Shown piece by piece: positions 11,309 through 22,699 of a stretch of DNA of 64,000 nucleotides. The notes under the pieces were generated by a model. It was not told where the DNA came from. It was given only the letters and a program-made list of their open reading frames with translations, and searched no databases. Each line of letters begins with the position of its first letter. Position 1 is the first letter of the stretch. The DNA comes from Ovis canadensis (lineage: Eukaryota > Chordata > Mammalia > Artiodactyla > Bovidae). The position numbers and the translations under genes were made by a program. Where the stretch lies: NCBI RefSeq assembly GCF_042477335.2, contig NC_091256.1:37540001-37604000 (forward strand), given 5' to 3'.

Positions 11309-11491
11309 TTTAGTCGCTAAGTCTGCCTGACTCTTGAGATCCCACAGACTGTGGCTGCCAGGATCCTCAGTCCATGGGATTCTCCAGGCAAGAATGCTGG
11401 AGCGGGCTGCCATTTCCTTCTCCCTTTCTCGCTTTAATGATACTCCATTTTCCAGGTATACAGTGCCCCTAAGCTCTCTTCTTACACATTT
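11309..11491 (-). repeat. Left arm of a 183-bp inverted duplication (Bov-A plus flank)
   Basis: It holds a reversed Bov-A fragment followed by about 70 bases of non-SINE sequence (TAATGATACTCCATTTTCCA to CTCTCTTCTTACACATTT). The whole block is the reverse complement of 12349-12532, with roughly nine mismatches over 165 well-aligned bases. It has no target-site duplication of its own. Confidence 0.9.
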
Positions 11492-11499
11492 CCCCTTTA

Positions 11500-12340
11500 C
11501 ACCCAAGGGGAAAGGTTGGCCATAGCTAAGAGCGTAGACAGCCCATCCTTAGTCACAGGAGAGAAGGCAGAGCAGGTATGATCGCAGGTATGGCCATGGG
11601 ACCCCAGAAGGTTCTCTTCTGATTGCTTTAATTTTTACGCATGGAAGTAGGAATTAAGGACATTTAGGTGAAACTGAGAATGAGGTGAGGTGTTGGAGAT
11701 CTGAAAGAGAGAAGTTATGAAGGGGAATGGGAGAAGGGAAGGATGGAAACATAATAGGATGGTTGCCAGGCAGTATTAAGAGCCCAGTGGAGTCAGTGAT
11801 TATCAATAGAGTGTGAGACAAATCAGCCTGTATATTAGTTATCTATTGCTGCTAGCAATTTACCCCAGTTGTTGTGGCCTAGAACAACTGTTTATTACCT
11901 TACCATTTCTGTGAGGAAGGAAGTTGGGCATAACTTAGCTGGGTGGTTCTGTTCTGAGTCTTTTTTGAGGCTGCAGGTAAGATGTTGATGGGAAGCTACA
12001 ATCAGCTGAGGCTTGATTGGGGTGGGATGTGCTTTCTCAGATCAGTTGAGATGATAGCTAGCAGAAATTAGAGCTGCAAGCAGCAACCGTCAGTGGCAAG
12101 GAATTTTTAAAGGTTTCAGAGCCAAGGTGTTTTGACTCCAGCGGCTGGTGGTCTTTGCTGCCCCCTAGATCCCTGTTTCATTTCAACCTGCCTTGTAGAT
12201 TCATTTGAAACTAACTGCTTGGTTTAACAGTGAGTGTGTAGTACTGCTCTTCCTGTTTCACCCCTCAAGAGGGTGGTAACTAGCTGTCATTCTTTTAAAG
12301 GTTGTGCCTGCCCCCTTCCCTACTCTTTCATTTTTATTAA
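11500..12340. other. Spacer between inverted repeat arms, nothing recognised
   Basis: About 850 bases of non-coding sequence. I recognise no gene or repeat family with confidence. Confidence 0.45.
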
Positions 12341-12348
12341 ACATCTAA

Positions 12349-12532
12349 AAATGTGTAAGAAGAGAGCTTAGGGGCACTATGTACCTGGAAAATGGAATAT
12401 CATTAAAGTGAGAAAAGGAGAAGGAAATGGCAGCCCTCTCCAGCATTCTTGCCTGGAGAATCCCATGGACTGAGGATCCTGGCAGCCACAGTCCATGGGG
12501 TCTCAAGAGTCGGGCACAATATAGCGATTAAA
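12349..12532 (+). repeat. Right arm of the inverted duplication (original Bov-A insertion)
   Basis: A plus-strand Bov-A fragment beginning at about 12419, with the same unique flank on its left. The SINE here has a target-site duplication (AAGTGAGAAAAGG at 12406-12418, AAGTGAGAAAGGG at 12548-12560). This copy is therefore the primary insertion and the left arm is derived. Confidence 0.9.
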
Positions 12533-12564
12533 CCACCACCACCACCGAAGTGAGAAAGGGTGAT

Positions 12565-14235
12565 GAAATGGGTCAGGTCAGGGTTGACAGCAAACTCCAA
12601 ATTCTGTAGCTGGTTAGGCTTTGTTAGACTGTTGTTCCCAACACTAATATGAACAAAACGTATAGCCCAGCTTTTAAAAATTAAAAATTAAGATATTATT
12701 TATGAGTCATAAAAAAATCCCCTTACCACCAGACGTAAGCTAATACCACATATAAAAGTGAACAGTCAGGAACATCATTCAACCTCTCGTTTAAAACTGG
12801 CTTTCAATTGCCGAACTCTGGAGAATTAGAGCTGCTTTTTATTGTCTGGGATTCTCTGGAGGGATATCAGCTCTGATCAGAGTTTTAAATAGAGAAAAAT
12901 ATCGAGAGTTAATTAAAATGTGTCAATGCTGTCATTTTCCATGGGGCACAAAGAACTAATGTGCAGTTAGGATATCAGCAAAAGGCTAGTAAGCATGTTA
13001 TTCACTGGTAAATTAAATGCACAACTCCTAGGATATGATCACAACACAACTTTTTTTTTTTTTTTACATTCTGTTCAATGTGCATTTGATATTTCTATTT
13101 ACATGCCTGCTTTGTGCAAAAAGTGAGGATCCGTTTTCGTATAAAAGGAACTTCCTCAGTTAACAACATTCTTAGCTATGGGTGCTGTTCCAGGCCTTTT
13201 ATAAACAGATTTCAGACTCAGAAAGAATCTGTCAGGCAGAAGGAAAACTAATCCAACAGCATTTTGGCCATAGATCCTCAGTAAAGACAAAAAGAATTGT
13301 AAACAAATATTGAATACTGATTGGTAGTTTTGATTTTTTCACAGTAGAATGAGTTAGCAATTTAAAACTACTTTCAGAGTATTCTTGGATTAAGTAAATG
13401 AAGAAATATATTAAGAATGATGTTCTCATTGCTGGCGTTCTTCACTGTTGGTGAAGGGAATTACAAATAAGGAGAGAGGGAACTTTAAAACAAACCACGT
13501 GGTATTTGTTTGGAAATTGAAGGTCAGTATGAACTCATGAGGCAAAGTATAATTTTTTATAAGTTAAAATGTTGTTTCATTTATTCACTTTCGTAAACAT
13601 AAAAGTGAAGATGCATTTATTTACCCAATTTTTAAACTAATTTATTTTTCTATTGAAAAGAAAACCAGCAAGGTGGTAAAACGTGATTCAAAGAGAATTT
13701 GAGAGATTAAATATTGCAGATACTGAATAAAGAATGATAAAATAAAATGTGGGTTAGATACAAAGCTGGTTAATGTCATACAAGGCAAGGAAACTGTAAC
13801 CTTAGGGATTTGAGGATTTAGTTTCTGATTTATTTGGTTTTTGTTGTTTTACTTTTACCTGAAAGAAATAATTTGCCTCAGTACCAGACAAAAATCTGTG
13901 TATTAGCATGTAAACTTATAGAGTCTGGACTCTATTCAGTGGTGAATAGTGACTCAAACAAAAGTTCATTTCCCTAAAGAATTTTTAAAAAAAATCCTTG
14001 AGTGGACCTGTTAGCTCGTGACAGGACAGTGTCCTCTATAGAGAGGACAAGATATGTCTGCCATGAGGGTCAGGGAGCATTGCTGCTTCAATAGCAATAA
14101 GCACCTAGATCTTTCCAAACACCATTCTCCACTAAAAGGTACAAAGATTCCATGACGTAATGGAACTAGGGCAGAAAACATTTAAGAGGAATCTGGACTC
14201 TAGCGATGTGCCAAAAAGTAAGAGAGAGCTCAAAG
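12565..14235. other. AT-rich intergenic sequence, nothing recognised
   Basis: About 1.7 kb of AT-rich and mostly unique sequence with a T tract near 13050-13065. No ORF of note, no SINE and no named repeat. It is the longest SINE-free stretch in the intergenic part. Confidence 0.5.
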
Positions 14236-14238
14236 AAT

Positions 14239-15332
14239 GGCTCAGTTCAGCTCAGTTCAGCCGCTCAGTCATGTCCGACTCTTTTCGACCCCATGAACCA
14301 TAGCACACCAGGCCTCCCTGTCCATCACCAACTCCCAGAGTCCCCAGACCCATGTCCGTTGTATTGGTGATGCCATCCAACCATCTCATCTTCTGTTGTC
14401 CCCTTCTCCTCCTGCCCTCAATCTTTCCCAGCATCAGGGTCTTTTCAAATGAGTCAGCTCTCCACATCAGGTGGCCAAAGTATTGGAGTTTCAGCTTCAA
14501 CATCAGTCCTTCCAATGAACACCCAGGACTGATCTCCTTTAGGATGGACTGGTTGGATCTCCTTGCAGTTCCGGGGGACTCTCAAGGGTCTTCTCCAACA
14601 CCACAGTTCAAAAGCATCAATTCTTCTGCGCTCAGCTTTCTTTATAGTCCAACTCTCACATCCATACATGACTACTGGAAAAATCATAGCCTTGACTAGA
14701 CAGACCTTTGTTGGCAAAGTAATGTCTCTGCTTTTTAATATGCTGTCTGGGTTGGTCACAACTTCCCTTCCAAGGAGTAAGTGTCTTTTAATTTCATGGC
14801 TGCAATCGCCATCTGCAGTGATTTTGGAACCCCCCAAAATAAAGTCTGACACTGTTTCCACTGTTTCCCCATCTATTTCCCATGAAGTGATGGGACTGGA
14901 TGCCATGATCTTCGTTTTCTGAATGTTGAGCTTTAAGCCAACTTTTTCACTCTCCTCTTTCACTTTCATCAAGAGGCTCTTTAGTTCTTCTTCACTTGCT
15001 GCCATAAGGGTGGTGTCTGCATATCTGAGGTTATTGATATTTCTCCAGGCAATCTTGATTCCAGCTTGTGCTTCCTCCAGCCCAGCATTTCTCATGATGT
15101 ACTCTGCATATAAGTTAAATAAGCAGGGTGACAATATACAGCCTTGACGTACTCCTTTTCCTATTTGGAGCCAGTCTGTTGTTCCATGTCCAGTTCGAAC
15201 TGTTGCTTCCTGACCTGTATACAGGTTTCTCAAGAGGCAGGTCAGGTGGTCTAGTATTCCCAACTCTTTCAGAATTTTCCACAGTTTATTGTGATCCACA
15301 CAGTCAAAGGTTTTGGCATAGTCAATAAAGCA
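14239..15332 (-). mobile_element. BovB LINE, 5'-truncated copy B
   Basis: A minus-strand 3' portion of BovB with an open frame of about 300 codons. It covers RT motif A (AKTFDCVDHNKL), motif B (GKGVRQGCILSPCLFN) and the C-terminal region. A 3-base in-frame deletion near 15016 reduces the catalytic YADD motif to YAD, losing one active-site aspartate. The frame also shifts near its 3' end at about 14500. The element is dead. Confidence 0.93.
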
Positions 15333-15339
15333 TGGTGGG

Positions 15340-16020
15340 GATATGTTAAAAGGACATAGCAACCAACTTGGACTTCAACTGGATGACTTGAGGATAAAAA
15401 TAAATAATGACAGTAATGGATTAGAATCTACTGAGTAAAATAAGAATTTGGGTGTCTTTATTGGAGGAGAAGGGAAAGTTCTTCCTAACAGCAGAATGCC
15501 AGCCAAGAAAGACAGGAGGAATGATAAGACAAGAAACCGCTAGTTTGTAATGCTCATGGTAGTGGTTGTTTCAGGCAAGACATGTCAATGAATGCTGTAA
15601 CTGGTGGCAAAAGTTTGATTAGGCACAGGACATTAATACAGCTTCAAAATATTTCCTATCAAATGACTGATTACAGAGGACAAAATACCTTCACAGTGGA
15701 GAAGCTGGCAGACACCACCTTCCCTCAGTAATCAAAATCAACATCTCCAGTAATGGGACAAGTCAATATCATGTGCCTCCTGGATGTGAAGTGCTAAAAA
15801 GGATACAGCATCATTTCTATGATATTGTTGCCAAAAGGCACAGCTCAGATCAAGAAGAAGCATCAGACAAACCCAGACTCAAGGACACTGAAACTAGCCT
15901 GTGTTCTTCAAAAATGCTGAAGTCATGAAAGACAAAACAGACTGACGCACTGTTCTAGTTTAAAGAACTCTAAAAGGATTTAGCAACTAAGAGCGCGTGG
16001 ATGGGGTAATTTGTGGCAGT
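15340..16020. other. Intergenic sequence, possible ancient LINE-type fossil
   Basis: Text such as CTCCTGGATGTGAAGTGCTA and GCATCAGACAAACCCAGACT resembles an old mammalian interspersed repeat seen at many loci, perhaps an L1ME/HAL1-type 3' end. I am not sure of the family. There is no coding potential. Confidence 0.35.
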
Positions 16021-16129
16021 GAACTGTAATCTCCTAGTTACTTGTAGACATCCTCTGTGTCTTGTTCATGGTTGAGGCCTCAGGGCTCATTGTTATACCT
16101 GGCACATTACACCTAGACAGAATAGTGAT

Positions 16130-16235
16130 ACATATATGGATGGATAGATGGATGGGTCCATAGATGCTTGGTTGATTGACTGATGATAGTGGTAGATGAC
16201 CGATTAGAAAGAGATGGATGGATAGATAGATAAAT
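16130..16235 (+). repeat. Degenerate GATA/GATG microsatellite
   Basis: Interrupted tetranucleotide runs (TGGATGGATAGATGGATGGG and ATGGATGGATAGATAGATAA). Confidence 0.75.
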
Positions 16236-16522
16236 GAACAAAGTAACTCAGTATCAAACTCCAGAGTGTTTTGGACTCTGGACTTAAATTCCTGAGATCC
16301 ATGGCAAAACTGTTTACCAGTTTTACTCATTGATACCGAAAATTATCAAAGGACTTTGAGGTAGAGATTTCCTTTTCCGCAGCTTTTTTGGGGGTTTTAT
16401 GACTTCGAAACGACAATACTGCGTTCTGCCACGTGGTGGCGCCAGCACAACACCAGAGGCCTTCAGCGGCGCCCTTTCGCCTTGTCTTCTGACTGGTTGT
16501 GACGTCACCCACCCCGGTGGAC

Positions 16523-16829
16523 GGTGAAAGTGAAAGTGAAGTCGCTCAGTCGTGTCCGACTCTTTGCGTCCCGTGGACTGTAGCCCACCAAGCTCCTCCG
16601 TCCATGGAATTCTCCAGGCAAGAATACTGGAGTGGGTTGCCATCTCCTTCTCCAGGGTATCTTCCCGACCCTGGGATCGGACCCCGGGATCGAACCCCGG
16701 GATCGAACCCCGGGATCGAACCCCGGGATCGAACCCCGGGATCGAACCCCGGGATCGAACCCTGGGATCGAACCCAGGTCTTCCACATTGCAGGCAGACG
16801 CTTTAACCTCTGCACCACCAGGGGAGCCT
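16523..16829 (-). repeat. Bov-tA SINE carrying an internal B-box array
   Basis: A reversed Bov-tA element: CAGTCGTGTCCGACTC at the left and the reversed tRNA head (CTCTGCACCACCAGGGGAGC) at the right. Instead of one B box it has eight tandem copies (16673-16776), making it about 90 bases longer than its relatives. The A-box region (around 16808-16826) is single. Confidence 0.92.
16673..16776 (-). repeat. Eight-unit 13-bp tandem array of the pol III B box
   Basis: Units start at 16673, 16686, 16699, 16712, 16725, 16738, 16751 and 16764. On the minus strand seven units contain GGTTCGATCCC, a match to the B-box consensus GGTTCGANNCC, and the unit at 16673 differs by one base. Each unit contributes about two CpGs, and most junctions form CCCGGG. 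Confidence 0.95.
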
Positions 16830-17241
16830 TTAAATAAAAGAATCAAGGGAGGAAAGGAAGCCAGGCTGAAAGAAGAAGGGGTAGGAGGCGGGAGAGGGGG
16901 CGCGAAGGGGTGGCCTTACAAACGTCTCCTGCCACCTACAGATACCCAGGCGTATGGGTATGGGACTTTTCTCTGGGCCTCCAGAGAAGGGAGGACTGGA
17001 ACTCGGCCCTAGCAGACCAGAACCAGAATTCGAGTTCTCTGCCAAGAGGAGGTGATCAGTCTCCAATCCTCAGCTCAGGCTGAGGGCCCTTCGACCAGAT
17101 TTCTGTGTCCAGGACCGGGGAACTAGAAAAACAGGAGAGGATAGGAAGATTTAAGGAGAGGAAAGAGAGAGGGAAGGGGAGAGAGGGCAATAAAGTCTCT
17201 TGTTCCTTACCGGTCAGGGTTCTTACGGTAAAGACTTTACT

Positions 17242-17508
17242 GCTGCTGCTGCTAAGCTGCTTCAGTCGTGTCCTGTGCGACCCCATAGACGGCAGCCCAC
17301 CAGGCTTCCCCTTCCTGGGATTCTCCAGGCAAGAACACTGGAGTGAGTTGCCATTTCCTTCTCCAATGCATGAACGTGAAAAGAGAAAGTGAAGTCGCTC
17401 AGTCGTGTCCGACTCTTAGCGACCCCATGGACTGCAACCTACCAGGCTCCTCCATCCATGGCATTTTCCAGGCAAGAGTGCTGGAGTGGGGTGCCATTGC
17501 CGTCTCCA
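17242..17508 (-). repeat. Bov-A2 SINE with 12-bp target-site duplication
   Basis: A reversed dimer with a (GCT)n end. Exact AAAGACTTTACT copies lie at 17230-17241 and 17509-17520. Confidence 0.92.
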
Positions 17509-17932
17509 AAAGACTTTACTAGGTGCTTGTATTTTGTTATTTGGGTCATCACGGCAATAGTTAAAATTCTCAGACTCAAAGAAATCATCCCAGCTTCACA
17601 AAAGGGTGGAGAGGGGTATTTTCTCTCCAAGAACCTGTCAGCGAGTGAGCAAGCTGTTCCACTGGGAATGAGGAGAAACCATTGTCAAGTAGTTTTCCCT
17701 CTGGGCCTGCCTCTGAGGTCAAGCAGGCTCTAGGGACTGAGAGGAGGGGTAGGAGGGAAGGGAGTCTGCAATCAGACCAGATTCTGCTTCTGGAATGAGC
17801 CTTCAGTGTCTTTGGCATTTCCTGCCATGGGGCTCAGGGGCACCCTCCACCCTGACCCCGATTCCTCCCCGACCCAGCCTGACCTTCACACTCACCTCCT
17901 TAACCATTTTATGACTCCCTCGAGGACCTGCT

Positions 17933-18145
17933 TCCCTGGTGGCTCAGCCGGAAAACGTCTACCCCGCAATTCAGGAGACCTGAGTTCGATCCCTGGGTCA
18001 GGAAGATCCCCTGGAGAAGGAAATGGCAACCCACTCCAGTATTCTTGCCTGGGAAATCCCATGGATGGAGGAGCCTGGTAGGCTACAGTCCATGTGGTCA
18101 CAAAGAACCAGACATGACTGAGAGACTTCACTTTCCTTTCCTTTG
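17933..18145 (+). repeat. Bov-tA SINE
   Basis: A tRNA-like head with B box AGTTCGATCCC, and a body ending GACATGACTGAGAGACTTCA with a TTTCC-rich tail. Confidence 0.88.
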
Positions 18146-18149
18146 AGGG

Positions 18150-18630
18150 CCTGCAGAGGAGCCAGCCGCCTCCCCACCTCCCAGGCTCACCTCTGGGCCC
18201 TCTGCCCGCCTCCACACTCCCACTCCCCTCCACCCTACCCACCACCACCACGCCCTGCAAGAGGCCAAGAGAGAGTGCCCTGGGTCTCTGGTTTGTAACT
18301 GGCCCTACATGCCCCCAGTGGGTGGAAATGGGGTAGAGAGACTGGGCTGTGTGATACCAGCATTAACATCCACACCTGAAGGAAGGACCAGTCCAGCCAC
18401 AGAGCGTGAGAGGAGGAGGGAGGCAGCAGGAGACACTTGCAGGAAACTGATCAAGAACATTCCCACCTTCCTCCTAGAGAAGACGTCACAGGCCCCCACC
18501 CCTGGGAAGAAACCTTCTGATTCTCCTTTAGAGAGGGATGGTGCACCCCACCCCCACGAAAAACAGGGACCCTAGAAACAATCATCATGGATGTTAAATC
18601 TGGGCTCCTAGAAACTCTGAGGATCAAACT
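18150..18630. other. Intergenic sequence, nothing recognised
   Basis: C-rich at the left, including CCACCACCACCACG. No gene can be supported. Confidence 0.45.
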
Positions 18631-18632
18631 GG

Positions 18633-18943
18633 TCCATCCTAAAGGAAATCAGTCCTGAATATGCATTGGAAGGACTGATGCTGAAGCTGAACCTCCAATA
18701 CTTTGACCACCTGATGCAAAGAACTGACTGCTTAGAAAGGACCTGATGCTGGGAAAGATTGAAGGCAGGAGGAGAAGGGGACGACAGAAGATAAGATGGT
18801 GGGATGGCATCACCAGCTCGGTAGATATGAGTTTAAGTAAGCTCCAGGAATTGGTGATGGACAGGGAGGCCTGGCCTGCTGCAGTCCATGGGGTCACAAA
18901 GAGTAGGACACGACTGAGCAACTCAACTGACTGAAACTCAGTT
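18633..18943 (+). mobile_element. BovB 3' fragment
   Basis: The last 300 bases of BovB on the plus strand, starting at the ATCCTAAAGGAAATCAGTCC region. It runs through the [10 protein letters not shown] end into short ACTGA-type repeats. Confidence 0.9.
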
Positions 18944-19029
18944 CAGAGAAAAAAACTCTGAGTTCAGGGATCCCTTTAGCAGGACACAAGGCCCTAAGCA
19001 GCATCTCCTCTACCCTATATAAGTGACAT

Positions 19030-19252
19030 GCGGGCATGCTAAGTTGCTTCAGTCGTGTCCGATTCTTTGTGACCCCATGGACTGTTGTCCACCAGGCTCC
19101 TCTGTCCGTGGGATTCTCAGGGCAAGAATAGTGGAGTGGGTTGCCATGCCCTCCTCCAGGGGATCTTCCCAGCCTACCAATCAAACCTGCGTCTCCTGCA
19201 ACTTCTGCATTGCAGGAGGATTCCTTACCGCTGAGCCAACAGGGAAGCGCAT
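19030..19252 (-). repeat. Bov-tA SINE
   Basis: A reversed element from CAGTCGTGTCCGATTC to the reversed head CTGAGCCAACAGGGAAGC. Confidence 0.87.
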
Positions 19253-19254
19253 AT

Positions 19255-20850
19255 AGGCAACACAGACAGTGAAGAAAACAGCAAGCTTTGCCTTGGGGAA
19301 GCTTTGTGTCTATGATCCCTCCGTCAACAGACCTCTACCAGGGACCCATCAGGCGCCAGGCACTGTGCCAAGGTCACAAAGTGAGTAAGAAAGACCCAGT
19401 CCTCCATTTCAGGAACTTACAGGCTAGGCAGGGATCAGACCCATAAATATTTGTCACACCTGGTTATAAATGCTGTAACAGAAGTTATACAAAAAGTGCT
19501 AAGGTAACAGCTCTAATTATTCATTATCATGTTTTCTGATTTATATTCAAGTCCACATCATAGAATATACACGAGAGAGCACTTATGTCTTGAGATGGCT
19601 TGCATTTCTGATCAGTTTCTAGAAAAGAATTCCTCCAGGCCACTCCCTTCTGAATATGAGTCAGGAAGCTGAGGCTTCTCCGGCATAAACTGGGTCAGAG
19701 CAGGGGTGACTGGGCCCCACTGCAGGTTCCAAGCAGAGTCTGGACACAGCCTGAGGTGGGTGGAGGCAGGTAGCAGGACCAGACCCCGCTCTGAGAAGCG
19801 GAGGCCTCCGTGCCAGCCCCAGCCCTCTCCTACGGCTGCCACAGCCCTTCTCTGGCCTCGGCCTCTCATCTGGTGATGAGATGGGAGGAGACGGTCCTGC
19901 CCTCTTCTCCACCTCCAAGCCGGTAGCCTTGGTGAGTCTCATCCTTGCCATTAGATGCTGAAGAACCTCCGCTCTCTGAGTCAGACCCTGTGCGGCTACA
20001 TCGCTAGGACATGACTCAGACCCCAACTCAGCTGGGAGGCTCCTCTGGTAATATTCCCTTATTTGGCCCCAGGCAGGGGCTCACTTGGGAGCTGCTGGGC
20101 AGGGCCTCTTTCTGGGCCAAGGAAGAACCTGAGTGCTGAACACCCAGGCAGGGACAGCCGGTCACGGGCTCCGTAACTGACAGGCTCATCCTCAGAAGGG
20201 ACTAGTGCTAAGGAAGTTCTTCCCAAGCTTTAAATCATATGGAAGTTTAGGTTATAAACTGTCTGGAGAATGACTTGGGCGCCGTTAAGATTCACTGTGC
20301 CTGGAAGCCCAAATTAACATTCTAAAAGGTAAATATCTCTGTAGAAAAGTCGAGCAAGTGTCTGCTTGTGTGTGTGTGTGGTGTGTGTGTTTATTATAGA
20401 AGACAAACAACCTCTCCGAGGAGGAAGCATCAGGCAGTGCAGACATCCTAGTTCTGCTCCCAGCTCTGGCTGCGTGCACACGTGGCCCCTGTGGCTGGAA
20501 GCTGAAAGCAAGAGTGGAAGATGGACCAGGCAGATTCTGAAACAGGAAGAGCTGGATCAGTTGTACACAAAGGGCACAGGCAGAGGAAGGGGAGCTGGTG
20601 ACGGTGGTTGAGGAAGAATAGGCTGAGACCTGGGAGGAAAGCCAGGGGAGGGAGTGTCCACGGAAACAGAGGGGGAAAAGGTTTTGAGGAGGGAAAGGGC
20701 TGCACAGGATGAAGCAAGAAGAGAGAAGCCTTCCAACCTGCCAAACAGCTCAAAAGGTATGGCTCAGAATATCATCTATAGTCTTTGAGAAACCAAGATC
20801 TTCTTTAAAAAAAAAAAAAAATTGAGCCATTAGGAAATGTAGATGTCTTT
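19255..20850. other. Intergenic sequence, nothing recognised apart from a TG microsatellite
   Basis: Mostly unique sequence. A (TG)n run at 20367-20391 is interrupted by one extra G. An A tract lies at 20807-20821. Confidence 0.45.
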
Positions 20851-20854
20851 TTAA

Positions 20855-20978
20855 ATTTTATTTATTTATTTTGACCGTGCTATGCCACAAGTGGGATCTA
20901 GTTCCCAGCCAGGTATTGAACCCATGTCCCATATAGTGGAAATGGGAGTCTTAACTACTGGGCCACTAGGGAAGCCCC
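20855..20978 (-). repeat. CHR-type SINE fragment
   Basis: A reversed tRNA-derived SINE with a TTTATTTATTTATTTT tail at the left and the reversed head GGGCCACTAGGGAAGCCCC at the right. Confidence 0.75.
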
Positions 20979-21110
20979 AGAATGAAGATCTTTGATTGAG
21001 AACCTGGAAGCCATCAGTGACTGTGCAGTCTGGGCCATACTGGTGAATAAGGGTCAGAAAGTTCATTTTTCGCCCCATTGGTTCTGCAAACCACATGGCC
21101 CTGGGTCTAG

Positions 21111-21178
21111 GGCTGCTGCTGCTGCTGCTAAGTCGCTTCAGTCGTGTCCGACTCTATGCAACCCCATAGACGGGCAGG
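21111..21178 (-). repeat. Bov-A SINE fragment
   Basis: Only the (GCT)n end and the first 50 bases of the reversed monomer remain. Confidence 0.8.
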
Positions 21179-21194
21179 GCTTCCCAAATGCAGC

Positions 21195-21345
21195 TTTGCG
21201 TTCAAATTCCAGCTCCCCCACTCACTGGCTGGATGACCCCAGGGAAGTAACTGGAACTCCTGGTGCTTCAGTTTCCTCATCTGTAAATGTGGGGAAAACA
21301 ACAAGACCCATCTCCTAGGGTTACTGTGAGGAATAAAAGAAAAAA
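21195..21345 (+). repeat. MIR SINE
   Basis: The core signature CAGTTTCCTCATCTGTAAAT is present, with matching upstream TGACCCCAGGGAAGTAACTG. Confidence 0.8.
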
Positions 21346-21349
21346 AAAT

Positions 21350-22085
21350 GTGCAGAGTATTCAAGATGAAGACCAACTCTCCCTAGGCTGCTCCAGCCCC
21401 TGACATACAGCAGAGGCGCCGAGCTGGCCATTTCTGTCCACCTCTAACAGGCCAACTTTGCTCAGGTGTCCTTCGTGAGTTGGCTGGGACTTTCTCAGGT
21501 GGCACTGCTGGCCCACCAACCCCGTCATCTTTCCTTCTCTTTCTCTCTTTCCACAGGTGTCAGGCTTATACTGTGGTCCAAAGACTCCCCGACATCCTCT
21601 GCCCCCTCTGCACTTCTCTTTCATGGGTATCACCCCCAATCAACATCTTGCATGTCCAGTTTCACGCTGGCATTTGCTCCCTGGAGGACCCACATTGACA
21701 AACTAGGTAAAACAGAATTCTTCGCTATGGGACTTGCCTAAGTCTTTAACATAAGAATATACATTATGATTCTCAACAGGGTAACATAATCGGAAATGTG
21801 TCCCAGATTTATTTGATCTCTAAAAGCTAACACACACATACTCACACCCACAACACTGCAGAACAGCCATTGACGTCTCATGGAACTTACGATCTGCTGA
21901 GTAAAGTTTGATAAACACTGAAGGGGAAGGCCTCTACAGTTCCATCCCTGGGATTCTGTCACAGGGCTCTCAAAAGGTGAAACACTTCAGTAATTAGAGT
22001 GCTTCCAGGGCTTCGTTGTACAGAAGGGAAGTCCCAAGTCCTCACTTGATTTTTCTCAACAACCCAAGAGATATTTATGTCTCCT
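21350..22085. other. Intergenic sequence, nothing recognised
   Basis: A pyrimidine-rich stretch at about 21525-21555 is followed by AT-rich unique sequence. No gene can be supported. Confidence 0.45.
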
Positions 22086-22089
22086 CTGT

Positions 22090-22198
22090 TTGCACATAGT
22101 ACATTATTAATACTGATGTAATCATCCCTATTTTACAGATGGAAAAACTGAGGCTTAGGAAGGTTAAGACACTTGCCTCAGATCCACACTTAAGTTCC
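22090..22198 (-). repeat. MIR SINE
   Basis: The reversed core ATTTTACAGATGGAAAAACT GAGGC, then GACACTTGCCTCAGATC. Confidence 0.75.
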
Positions 22199-22490
22199 TG
22201 GTGTTGACACTGAGTCATGATCATTTTGAGATGTTGCCTTGATGGGCGGCCAAAGGGAGTGGGGAAATGGAAAGGTTCCTGAATCTAGGTCCCAGGAATA
22301 AATTGGATGACAGCAAAAACAAGATGTCACTAGGTTGAGCCCTGTGCCTAAAGGAGAAAGAAGGTAAAAAGTAACAGCAAGAGAGTGGTGCCTGCGCCCA
22401 GGTGGAATGCGATATTGCACAGAGGAGAAAAAAATACCCCAAACTGCCAAATAGCATCTGTAACAGAGTGTGGGGAATGTGGAGGGGCAT

Positions 22491-22697
22491 GGGGCTTCCC
22501 TGGTGGCTCAGATGGAAAAGAGTCTGCCTGCAGTGCCGGAGACCCAGGTTTGATTCCTGGGTTGGGAAGATCCCCTGGAAGAGGGCATGGCAACCTACTC
22601 CAGTATCCTTGCCTGGTGAATCCCATGGACAGAGGAGCCTGATGGGCTACAGTCCATTGGGTTACAAAGATTTGGTCATGACCAAGTGACTAACACA
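22491..22697 (+). repeat. Bov-tA SINE
   Basis: The head GGGCTTCCCTGGTGGCTCAG, a B-box region with the variant GTTTGATTCC, and the full Bov-A body. Confidence 0.9.
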
Positions 22698-22699
22698 GA

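Noticed and set aside
16673-16776. CRISPR-like or tRNA-cluster reading of the 13-bp array
   Set aside because: There are no spacers and the unit is only 13 bp. It is an expanded B box in a eukaryotic SINE, not a CRISPR array or tRNA genes.
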